64,000 bases of DNA from a virus, in the IMG/VR virus record IMGVR_UViG_3300049845_000291, positions 88,209 through 152,208 of that record; one strand, 5' to 3'. Of this stretch, positions 32,291 through 39,533 are shown piece by piece. The notes under the pieces were generated by a model. The model saw only the letters and a program-made list of their open reading frames with translations. It was not told the origin of the DNA and did not search any database. The position numbers and the translations under genes were made by a program. Each line of letters starts with the position of its first letter. Position 1 is the first letter of the stretch.

Positions 32291-32550
32291 CAGTCGTACT
32301 CGTGCAGCTCTTCATCTTCGTCGTCGCCACCGCGCATCGCGCTCTTGATCTCGGCATCAGACATCGGCTGGAAGCCAACGACGGTGCCGCAATCTAGGCA
32401 GATCTCCATGTCAATGTAGTCACCGCCACAGACACCAGTGATGTCAGGCGGATAGTCGTCGCGCTCGAGCCGCAGGTGCGGCACAGACGTGAAGCACAGG
32501 TCGTTGACCTTGCCGTTGATGCTCAGAACTCGGGTGTGGTTGCAGGCCAT
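32290..32550 (-). CDS. Small protein with zinc-ribbon-like C terminus
   Basis: The 86-residue protein has a Cys near residue 3, a CGGD segment and CLDCGTVVGF near 52-61, suggesting one zinc site. The C terminus is very acidic (DDEDEELHEYD). The start overlaps the end of the glucosyltransferase gene by 28 bases in another frame. Function unknown. Confidence 0.6.
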   Translation of the reverse strand: MACNHTRVLSINGKVNDLCFTSVPHLRLERDDYPPDITGVCGGDYIDMEICLDCGTVVGFQPMSDAEIKSAMRGGDDEDEELHEYD

Positions 32551-33668
32551 TTGAAGGTGCTCAGGGTGTTGACGAAGTTCTCGCAGAACTGAACTGGATC
32601 CCAGCCAAGGGCCAGCCGCTGTTCCTCGATGATGGTTTGACGGGTCTCCGGCGAGCTCTTGATCAACCGTAGCAGGTCAACCAGCATCGCCTGGTCCCTG
32701 ACGTACAGATACTCATGCGCCGCGGTGCCTTTCGGGTAGATCCGTCGGCTCTTGTCGATGTTGGCGTCGATGAACACGATGTTCCCAGCGGCGATGCACT
32801 CGGCAACGCGCTGTGGAATCAGATCGAGGCTCTCGTACGATGGGTCACCAGTCACCAGATGCGCCAGCGCGCCTTGCATCTTTGGCAGTACGTCGCCGTA
32901 CTTCACCATACCAGTGAACTGCGGGTACCGCTTGACAGGAAGCTTGCCGATCTTCGGATGCTTCTCGAAGTCGGTCTCGTCGATCTTACCGAAGATCTCA
33001 ACGCTGATGTCGTCTGGCAGACCACAGTACCACTTGTACAGGTTTGGGATGCGCCGGCCGCCGCGTGCGGTTCCGCCGTACATCAGGTCAACGGTGGGGT
33101 GCTCAGCAGGCGGCAGCCACGGGTTGAGCAGCGGGAATCGATCCATTGGGTAGTGCACGATCTGCCCAAGGGGGACGCCTTTCTTTGGCCAGTCCGCCTT
33201 CACGGCGAGCAGCGCGTACGGTTGCGAGACCAAGTGGATCGGCTTCTGGATCAGGATCTCGTCTTTGGTGTACTTCGTGCCCCACGGCTTCTTCTCGACG
33301 TTCTCCCAGATCTGAACGAACGGCAGCTCCGGATCACACATCAAGTACACCACCGGGCCAGTGAACGTGTTGATCAGCCGGTAGTTCGCGATCTGCTCGG
33401 CGTCCTCAGCGCCACCGAAGAAGTTCACGTTCCCGTTGATGACGCACAACACATCCAGCTGCTGCAGCACCGATGGATCTGTCTCCATGATCTGGTGCCA
33501 GTGCAGGCTCTCGTGCAGAGTGTCCTTCTTCAGGATTTTGGTGAACACGTGCACCTCAGCGCCACCATTTCGCAGGGCCTTGCAGATGCTGATGGCCTCA
33601 CCCGAGGTCACTGAGTTGTCAAGGTCCCACAGAATGCGGGCACCCAGCTTCAAAACACCGATCTTCAT
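32523..33668 (-). CDS. DNA beta-glucosyltransferase homologue (T4 BGT-like)
   Basis: The 381-residue glycosyltransferase parallels T4 beta-glucosyltransferase along its length. VNFFGG (81-86), CDPELPF (111-117; Asp112 fits the T4 catalytic Asp100), YTKDEILIQKPIHLVSQ (133-149), YGGTARGGRR (197-206), VTGDPSY near 272 and PQRVAE near 285 all have counterparts in the T4 enzyme, which moves glucose from UDP-glucose to 5-hydroxymethylcytosine in DNA. The sugar used here cannot be told from sequence. It overlaps the dNMP-kinase-like gene by one base, and a hydroxymethylase lies 4.7 kb away in the same orientation. Confidence 0.88.
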   Translation of the reverse strand: MKIGVLKLGARILWDLDNSVTSGEAISICKALRNGGAEVHVFTKILKKDTLHESLHWHQIMETDPSVLQQLDVLCVINGNVNFFGGAEDAEQIANYRLINTFTGPVVYLMCDPELPFVQIWENVEKKPWGTKYTKDEILIQKPIHLVSQPYALLAVKADWPKKGVPLGQIVHYPMDRFPLLNPWLPPAEHPTVDLMYGGTARGGRRIPNLYKWYCGLPDDISVEIFGKIDETDFEKHPKIGKLPVKRYPQFTGMVKYGDVLPKMQGALAHLVTGDPSYESLDLIPQRVAECIAAGNIVFIDANIDKSRRIYPKGTAAHEYLYVRDQAMLVDLLRLIKSSPETRQTIIEEQRLALGWDPVQFCENFVNTLSTFKWPATTPEF

Positions 33669-34267
33669 CAGTTCTCCAGGGCCTCAGCAATGATGTCTTC
33701 TTTGCGGCGGAAACCACCAACGCCGCGATCAGTGACACACACGACGCGCTTGTCGCGGATGATCGAGCTCTCGAAGGCCGCCATGAACAGCTCTTGCTCT
33801 TTCTCGCGCTTCGTGATGTCAAAGGACTCGCCATCATCAACGAAATGCGATGAGACCGAGAAGTCCTCAGTCAACAGGATCAGCCGGATGCTGCCAACCT
33901 CATGCAACCGGAAGGCCCGCTCGAGCTCAAACACGTACGCGCCGTCATACCCACGGTACAGCGGTGCGTACACGTTCTCACCGAGATGCGCTCGGTTGCA
34001 GATCATGTGCGCGTACGGGGCCGAGGACAGCATCGTGAACAGGTTCCTGAACGAGCGTTCCTGGTACTCGCGCAGGGCGTACATGCGCTCCTCGGTCTCG
34101 TTCAGGTTCTGACGATGGTACGGACCACCAAGATAGCAGCTCAGGACCTTGGGCTTCGAGAAATGCAGGACCTCGTGGTACCCACGCTTGTGCAGGATCC
34201 CGTCAATCAGGGTGTCCTTGCCAAGACGGTCCAGGCCCTCAATCAGGTACTTGTTCACGACACTCAT
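33668..34267 (-). CDS. Deoxynucleoside monophosphate kinase-like protein
   Basis: The 199-residue P-loop kinase has GLDRLGKDTL at 11-20, the thymidylate-kinase form of Walker A, and CNRAHLGENVYAPLYRG near 90-106, resembling the DR(Y/H) region of thymidylate kinases. Placement directly upstream of the DNA glycosyltransferase gene suggests that it may phosphorylate the modified deoxycytidylate, as T4 gene 1 kinase does. That specificity is inference. Confidence 0.75.
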   Translation of the reverse strand: MSVVNKYLIEGLDRLGKDTLIDGILHKRGYHEVLHFSKPKVLSCYLGGPYHRQNLNETEERMYALREYQERSFRNLFTMLSSAPYAHMICNRAHLGENVYAPLYRGYDGAYVFELERAFRLHEVGSIRLILLTEDFSVSSHFVDDGESFDITKREKEQELFMAAFESSIIRDKRVVCVTDRGVGGFRRKEDIIAEALEN

Positions 34268-34560
34268 GGGATGGTGATCTCCAGAAAGTTATGAGACACG
34301 CGGTCGATGCGGTTCCCGTTTGCGTCCATGATCTCGACGTGGAAGTCGACCGTGTCACATGCCGCCAGCATGAACTTGTCGTCTCTGATGTTCTCGATCT
34401 TATCAATGAGCTGGAACGCTGCTTCCCGGTACTTGTTCCCACGCCCAAGACGAATGCAGCACACCAGCGCCGAGATCAACTCAAGCTCCTCAACCGAGAG
34501 GGCATGCAGCGACAGCGTGCCCTCTTCCTCATCGGGCCTGGAGCTGATGACCCGAGTCAT
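34264..34560 (-). CDS. Hypothetical protein
   Basis: The 98-residue protein is not recognised. It starts MTRVISSRPDEEEG one base after the ATPase stop. Helices in the first half (VEELELISALVCCIRLGRG) lead into a beta-rich end (VDFHVEIMDANGN). It stands in the kinase/glycosyltransferase operon. Confidence 0.5.
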   Translation of the reverse strand: MTRVISSRPDEEEGTLSLHALSVEELELISALVCCIRLGRGNKYREAAFQLIDKIENIRDDKFMLAACDTVDFHVEIMDANGNRIDRVSHNFLEITIP

Positions 34561-34561
34561 G

Positions 34562-35722
34562 TCAGAAGCCGATTTTCCTGGTACGACGCTGCACGCTGAC
34601 GCGCTGACCGAAGATCTCAGCCAACGTGAACTCCGAGCCATCACGCAGGTCGATGCCAACGTCCGACGCCACGTTCAAGGCCTCAGCGCGAGTCATTGGC
34701 CGGAACTCGACCACATCGAAGCAACGACCCGGACGCATGAGCGCCTCGTCGATGTCACGGATCGACGGCAGGTTCGTGCTGAACACGAGCTTCTTGCCTT
34801 CAGCGCTGATCAGACCATCAGACACGTTCAGGAACCGGTGCATCATCGTGTTCCCATCAGTGCGCGCCTTGAGGAACGTGTCTGCGTCCTCCATGATCAT
34901 GAACCTGGTATCGCTCTCGATGAAGTTCGCGAAGATCCCGTCGCTGTTCATGACGCGCTCATCGTACGTGACCTTGGCATCGCCACCTGAGCGGTGGATC
35001 AGGTTCTTGATGAAGGTCGTCTTGCCGGTGCCAGGCGGGCCGATCAAGATCAGCACACTGGCCGAGCTGTTCAGGTACTCGTCGATGTACTCGGGCAGCG
35101 GCTTCGGCAGCCACGGGTACGCCGAGTTGATCGCCGGGCGGAAGTTCAGCGGCACGTTGATGCTGTTTCCGCGCTCGTTGTACACCCACTCGATCAGGTT
35201 CTCGGCACGCTTGTACATGCCGTCCATGCGCTCAACGAAGGCCTTGACCTCCTTTGGGTCGCCGTTGAGCTCCAGATCAAGCTTGCCACGCTGCAGGGCA
35301 GCCTCAACCATGCCCCAAGGGAACAGCATGACCGCACGGTTTGGCGAGAAGAAGTTGTACCGCTCCGTCAGGTCGGTGACCCAGTCACGAAGCTGGATCG
35401 TGACATCGATCATCCATGTACCCTCTTGCGCCAAGGTGTTACGGTTGTTCTCGAGCGAGCTCCGCATGAACGAGGAAGCCAGCCACTCATCCGGACCGTA
35501 CGCGCCAAAGATCACGCCGGTGTCGATGTTGTTTTCATTCATGAGATGTGCATCATCCATGCAGGTGTCAAGATGGTCTCTATTGATCAGAGGACGTTCA
35601 CGTTTGATTCGACGACGGCGCTTATCAACGCGTCTGACAGCCTGTAAACCTGTGGTTTTAGTGCTTCGCCTGATTCGACCGAGATCAACTGGGTCGAGGT
35701 CGATGTCATCATCGTCATCCAT
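34562..35722 (-). CDS. AAA+ ATPase
   Basis: The 386-residue protein has Walker A GPPGTGKTT (228-236), Walker B FMIMEDAD (274-281), sensor 1 STN (315-317) and an arginine-finger-like MRPGR (329-333), the pattern of classic AAA ATPases of the BCS1/SpoVK type. The first 220 residues are a phage-specific domain with a highly acidic start (MDDDDDIDLD) and a basic patch (KRRRRIKRE). Such ATPases are common in T4-like phages of unknown remodelling function. TACAAT lies six bases before the ATG. Confidence 0.87.
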   Translation of the reverse strand: MDDDDDIDLDPVDLGRIRRSTKTTGLQAVRRVDKRRRRIKRERPLINRDHLDTCMDDAHLMNENNIDTGVIFGAYGPDEWLASSFMRSSLENNRNTLAQEGTWMIDVTIQLRDWVTDLTERYNFFSPNRAVMLFPWGMVEAALQRGKLDLELNGDPKEVKAFVERMDGMYKRAENLIEWVYNERGNSINVPLNFRPAINSAYPWLPKPLPEYIDEYLNSSASVLILIGPPGTGKTTFIKNLIHRSGGDAKVTYDERVMNSDGIFANFIESDTRFMIMEDADTFLKARTDGNTMMHRFLNVSDGLISAEGKKLVFSTNLPSIRDIDEALMRPGRCFDVVEFRPMTRAEALNVASDVGIDLRDGSEFTLAEIFGQRVSVQRRTRKIGF

Positions 35723-35728
35723 TTGAGC

Positions 35729-35734
35729 ATTGTA
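35729..35734 (-). promoter_or_regulatory. Promoter -10 box (TACAAT) six bases from ATPase start
   Basis: GTACAATGCTCAA then ATG on the minus strand, matching the box at 29423 over 12 bases. A weak -35 (TTCCAG) is 16 bases upstream. It would drive the ATPase, kinase, glycosyltransferase and UDG-like genes. Confidence 0.55.
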
Positions 35735-35763
35735 CGCGATCGACTTTGTTCTGGAACTTGAAT

Positions 35764-37503
35764 TTAGGTTCCAAGCATGGACACAAACCGGGTATCGAAC
35801 TCGTCACTCCACTCGTTATTCTTTGCTGTCCACAAGCGTTGGATGTTTGTGTCCAGGAAGTACGTGGTGGCCCAGTCCTCAGGCGACCGAACCGAGCGAC
35901 CAGCGCCCTGGACCAGCTTCATGGTGCACAGCAGGTTGTAGATGTCTGGCCATTTGTCGAGGATCTCTTTCATGCGCGCTTCACCCAGCGATCCAAATGG
36001 GGCCTTGACGATGATCTGGTACCTGCTCAGATCACCAGCAAGGTCAAGGCCCTCAAAGCCACTTGGCGTCAGCAGGATCGCCGGGCCCTTGTGGTTCTTG
36101 AAGGTCTGCAGTACGTCGGCCAGCTTCTGGCCACGCTGGTGCTCAACGAGCCGGGTGTTGAGCCCCATGCCTTGGAGCATCTGCGCGATGCCCTCGGTCA
36201 GCGCAAACGACGGCGCCAGCACGATGCCGCGCTCGCCCTTGTCCGTGTGGTGCTTTGCGATCTCATACACCGTGGCTTGAAGCTTCTTGACGACTGATGG
36301 CTCCTTGAGTGTGCTGTAGCTCAGGTTCTGCGGCTTGTAGAACAGGACCTTCTTGTTCTCACGTGGAAAGGTCGGTGGCAGGCGCACGTGCTTAGCATTA
36401 TCGAGGGTCAGCGTGCGACGCGCGTACTGCTCGCTGAGCGTGGCGCTCATCAGCAGGTTGTACCGAGCGTTGATCAGGTTCTCGAACATGTCGCCAACGA
36501 AGATCGGCTTGACGCTGACCTCGTGCTCGTGCTGCCCGTATTTTGGCTCCTTCGGCTTGTACTCGAAGGCGTGCGGGTACCCGTACTCGATCAGGTCGTT
36601 GATCTTGCACCCGAGGCCATGGTACTTCTTGGACAGCCGAGACAGCTCTAGGTACTTCTTCTGGTTGTGGATCGCCCTTTCGGCTTGGTTTCGCGCGGCC
36701 TCATGAACTTGGCCGTACGCATCAGCCAAGGCCATCAGGTGCTGCATGTAATTGTCACGTGTGATGTCACCCGAGATCAGATCGCCGGCCACGTTCCGCA
36801 GGATCTTGAAGACCTCGGTGCTGCCAAGGGTCAACGTCTGGTTGATCTCCTCCGCCATCTTCTTGAGCCGAGAGTCGCTGAAGTAGATCGCGTTGTGCTC
36901 AGTGAACAGGTCGTTCAGCATGTGTGCTTCATCGAACACGCACACCGTGCGAGCCGGAAGCATCTGCGTGAACATCCGGTCGATGAAGTAATAGGAATAG
37001 TTCGTGATCAGGTGCCGAGCCTTGTCACGCATCCGCTTCTGGAGCGCGAAATCGCAGCCGTCACAGAAGATCTTGATCTGCTCATCCATACCCTCCTTCT
37101 GGAACAGACGGAGGGCACAGACCTCAGCGGTCTGAACCTCAGATGGCGTGCTCAGGGCGGCGCACTCGAAGTTCCCAGCGCCCTTGAACATCCTGAACCG
37201 GGTATCAAGCGGATCACGTCCTTCTTGGAAGGTCCGATGGTACTGCTCACTGAGCACGTTCGTCGGTGTCAACAAGAAGCTGGCGCCGACGTGGGCATCT
37301 GGGTGGTGCAGTCGATGCAGTGCCTCGGCAACCACCGCGCCGATGATGGACTTGCCAGTGCCAGTTGGCGCTGATAGGATCACGGTCTTGTGTCCCTCAT
37401 CGAGGAACGACGTCAGGATGGTGTTGATGTCCTGCACCTGTCTTCCGCGCGGCTTGTACCCGACCGCGTCATAGGCCTCAATGATTTGCTTTTCGTATTT
37501 CAT
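35764..37503 (-). CDS. XPD/DinG-like superfamily 2 helicase
   Basis: The 579-residue DNA helicase has motif I APTGTGKS (45-52), DEAH box VFDEAHML (189-196), LMSATLSE as motif III, and QGAGRSVRS as motif VI near the C terminus. Between motifs I and II are Cys114, Cys129, Cys147 and Cys150, placed as in the iron-sulfur domain of XPD and DinG. Probable 5'-to-3' helicase in phage DNA repair or recombination. The start overlaps the small upstream gene by one base. Confidence 0.9.
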   Translation of the reverse strand: MKYEKQIIEAYDAVGYKPRGRQVQDINTILTSFLDEGHKTVILSAPTGTGKSIIGAVVAEALHRLHHPDAHVGASFLLTPTNVLSEQYHRTFQEGRDPLDTRFRMFKGAGNFECAALSTPSEVQTAEVCALRLFQKEGMDEQIKIFCDGCDFALQKRMRDKARHLITNYSYYFIDRMFTQMLPARTVCVFDEAHMLNDLFTEHNAIYFSDSRLKKMAEEINQTLTLGSTEVFKILRNVAGDLISGDITRDNYMQHLMALADAYGQVHEAARNQAERAIHNQKKYLELSRLSKKYHGLGCKINDLIEYGYPHAFEYKPKEPKYGQHEHEVSVKPIFVGDMFENLINARYNLLMSATLSEQYARRTLTLDNAKHVRLPPTFPRENKKVLFYKPQNLSYSTLKEPSVVKKLQATVYEIAKHHTDKGERGIVLAPSFALTEGIAQMLQGMGLNTRLVEHQRGQKLADVLQTFKNHKGPAILLTPSGFEGLDLAGDLSRYQIIVKAPFGSLGEARMKEILDKWPDIYNLLCTMKLVQGAGRSVRSPEDWATTYFLDTNIQRLWTAKNNEWSDEFDTRFVSMLGT

Positions 37504-37742
37504 CAGATGGCCCGAATTTCGGCGATGAAGGTGTCAGCCCCAGTGTCGCCACTAAAGAGCCATTCTACCTCCTTCATCACCAGTGCCATTTCACGCGCGC
37601 GGCTCACGATCACCTCGAGTTCCTCGAGCACCTCAGGGCCGAAGTCCTGAACCCACTCCTTGTCGCCACGTAGGTCGCGTTCCAGCTCGTCTGCGAACTG
37701 GTGCACGCGCATGTACGCGTAATCAAAGTGCCCACCGCTCAT
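37503..37742 (-). CDS. Small conserved-type phage protein (MSGGHFDY)
   Basis: The 79-residue protein begins MSGGHFDYAYMRVHQFADE, an opening recurrent among small phage and bacterial proteins of unknown function. It is acidic and mostly helical. The ATG at 37742 has AAGGGG nine bases upstream; a longer frame from 37769 is less likely. Confidence 0.6.
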   Translation of the reverse strand: MSGGHFDYAYMRVHQFADELERDLRGDKEWVQDFGPEVLEELEVIVSRAREMALVMKEVEWLFSGDTGADTFIAEIRAI

Positions 37743-37756
37743 GAAAGCCCCTTGTG

Positions 37757-37763
37757 CTAAATA
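37757..37763 (+). promoter_or_regulatory. Late-type promoter box (GCTAAATAGG)
   Basis: CTAAATA followed 13 bases later by the ATG of the homing endonuclease. It is the same box as before the fibre genes, so the endonuclease is probably made late and from its own promoter. Confidence 0.55.
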
Positions 37764-37776
37764 GGCCATAATCTAT

Positions 37777-38460
37777 ATGACCGTCACTATGAACCACTAC
37801 ACCTATTGTATTGTTTTCCCAGCTATTCCACGACTTTATATCGGGGTTAGGTCTTACAATGGCCCGCCAACTCAGGACGACTACCGCTCTTCATCGAAGA
37901 AAGTGAAGGCTCTCATCAAGGAAGGTTTTCAATATACCATCTCCATAATCGCCACACACGCCACTCGTGCAGAAGCAGAGGCTGAAGAGATTGCTCTCCA
38001 TGATATTTTCGATGTTGCGCGTAATCCATATTTCCTGAATGGCGCCAAGGCCAGACATGGAGGCTTCACACGCGCTGGGGTTCCTTCTGATCAGAAAGGC
38101 CGAACTTATGAGGAACTCTTCGGCATCGAAGAGGCGGCGCGTAAGAGACTCAACTTACAGCAAAAGTTGAGGAACAGGGTCTTCTCGAAAAAGACTAAGG
38201 CCAAAATGGCTGCCTCACACGCAGATGTATCAGGCCCACTAAACCCTCGTGCTATTTCTGGAGCCTTGGAACTTTCTGGCAAGATCCTTTTGGAATATCA
38301 GACAAAAGCTGAACTTGTTCGGTGGTGCCTTGACAATGATGTTCCGCACCGCCCTATCCTAAGGCTTAGGACAGGCGATGCTTATCTGCCCAACATCACC
38401 CCGCGTAATGCGAAGTTCAAGCGTTGGTTTGGTCTTCGTGTTCTGGAACCCCAAAGATAA
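37777..38460 (+). CDS. GIY-YIG homing endonuclease (Seg-like)
   Basis: The 227-residue protein has the GIY-YIG nuclease start (YTYCIVF ... LYIGVRS), then SSSKKVKALIKEG and a helix with AEAEEIALHD, as in T4 Seg proteins. The C-terminal half contains KKTKAKMAASH, a NUMOD3-type DNA-binding repeat. The gene is on the plus strand inside a minus-strand block, has visibly higher A/T than its neighbours and overlaps the 3' end of the hydroxymethylase gene by 44 bases. It is a free-standing mobile endonuclease; a second ATG at 37789 is possible. Confidence 0.9.
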   Translation: MTVTMNHYTYCIVFPAIPRLYIGVRSYNGPPTQDDYRSSSKKVKALIKEGFQYTISIIATHATRAEAEAEEIALHDIFDVARNPYFLNGAKARHGGFTRAGVPSDQKGRTYEELFGIEEAARKRLNLQQKLRNRVFSKKTKAKMAASHADVSGPLNPRAISGALELSGKILLEYQTKAELVRWCLDNDVPHRPILRLRTGDAYLPNITPRNAKFKRWFGLRVLEPQR

Positions 38461-39424
38461 CGTGCATGGCTTCATCACGTTCACCAAAACACATTAGCAC
38501 GAGATTCTGCCAATAAGGTGTAAGCAATTCCCATGCGCCAACGTCCTCAAACGCGAAATCCTTGCTGGCACCGGCAGCCTGCCAAGCAGCTTCAATTCCA
38601 ACAAGCCCCGTGAGAATTTCATCTGAAAAAACGTCCATCTTGATCATCGGCATCTCAAGTGCGCGTTCGTCTTTGATGATGGCCTCAGCCATAGAAAAAT
38701 GGCGCGAGTAAATGTGCATCGAGCCAGCGTTGTGGTAGTACACGCCAAGCTCCAGATCAGGCCAGTGCCGACGAAGCTCGAGCATCATGGCCTCCTGCAG
38801 CATGGTGAACTGGAAGACATCGTTCGTGAACCCGAGGATGATGTCGTTCGATCGCATGTTCACGATCAGGTGCAGCCGGTTCTCACGAATCAACCACTGC
38901 AGCGTGAAGGTGCAGGGCACGTCCTTGTTGCCCACGTGCCGATCACTCGGCACGTGGATGCTCATCACGGCTTGACGGGTGTCCTTGTCGCGGGCCAGGG
39001 CCAGGATGGTCTCCTGCCACTGGTTGATGGGCTCAGGCTTGGACAGCGTGCTGGCTTTGGTGCTGAATGCAGGCAGCTTACTGTGTCCGAACAGCCGGGT
39101 GCCGTAGTTCGAGTTCACGGTACCGGCGGGATAGAGCTCATTGTCACCTAGGTTCCGAATGCCGTCCCAGAACTTGGCGTACGGCAGAATGCCGGCTGGG
39201 TCGTTTGAGCCGCTGATGTACCAGATGAACTCGCCAAGCAAGTACTTCAGGCTGGTCTTGCGGTCGGCATAGTTGATGATCCGATTTCGTGGATCACCGA
39301 GCGTGATGTTGTAGTTCAGGAGCTCCTTCGTCGTGGTGCCCCGTGGGTGCGATTCCATACCGTGATGCATCAGATGCATCAGGCAGGTGCGAAAGTCATG
39401 ATTGAGTTGGTTGTTTTGCTGCAT
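38417..39424 (-). CDS. 42: Deoxycytidylate hydroxymethylase-like (T4 gp42 type)
   Basis: The 335-residue member of the thymidylate synthase superfamily carries the nucleophile Cys171 in DVPCTFTLQW, VNMRSNDIILGF (188-199) and SMHIYSRH (235-242), all close to T4 gp42. Where thymidylate synthases have Asn (FNIA), this protein has Asp202 in GFTND, the residue that gives gp42 its dCMP preference. It should therefore add a hydroxymethyl group to dCMP using methylene-tetrahydrofolate. It is longer than gp42 (246). A GAGG site precedes the start and a GGTTACAATTG promoter box lies 26 bases further up. Confidence 0.88.
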   Translation of the reverse strand: MQQNNQLNHDFRTCLMHLMHHGMESHPRGTTTKELLNYNITLGDPRNRIINYADRKTSLKYLLGEFIWYISGSNDPAGILPYAKFWDGIRNLGDNELYPAGTVNSNYGTRLFGHSKLPAFSTKASTLSKPEPINQWQETILALARDKDTRQAVMSIHVPSDRHVGNKDVPCTFTLQWLIRENRLHLIVNMRSNDIILGFTNDVFQFTMLQEAMMLELRRHWPDLELGVYYHNAGSMHIYSRHFSMAEAIIKDERALEMPMIKMDVFSDEILTGLVGIEAAWQAAGASKDFAFEDVGAWELLTPYWQNLVLMCFGERDEAMHVIFGVPEHEDQTNA

Positions 39425-39450
39425 GGTGATACCTCATGAGATTTTTGTCA

Positions 39451-39456
39451 ATTGTA
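39451..39456 (-). promoter_or_regulatory. Promoter -10 box (CGGTTACAATTG) for hydroxymethylase
   Basis: TACAAT on the minus strand in the same CGGTTACAATTG context as the isomerase promoter at 19201. The two genes proposed to act in one DNA-modification route thus share a promoter core. No clear -35 box. Confidence 0.5.
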
Positions 39457-39498
39457 ACCGATCTGGAGTCCAACTCGCCCTTGAGTAAGGATCAGCGT

Positions 39499-39505
39499 CT
39501 AAATA
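39499..39505 (+). promoter_or_regulatory. Late-type promoter box (TCTAAATAGG)
   Basis: CTAAATA 28 bases before the ATG of the first plus-strand tail fibre, with a GGAG ribosome site between. It fits the T4 late box (TATAAATA) except at the first bases. Confidence 0.6.
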
Positions 39506-39533
39506 GGTGAAACCAACTCCACTCGGAGCGCAA

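Noticed and set aside
34626-35726. Plus-strand open frame of 366 codons opposite the AAA+ ATPase
   Set aside because: The minus strand has Walker A and B and sensor motifs; the plus frame is Ser/Arg-rich shadow sequence.
37777-38460. GIY-YIG gene as an intron-encoded enzyme
   Set aside because: The flanking genes are complete and on the other strand, so no split exon is present; it is free-standing.
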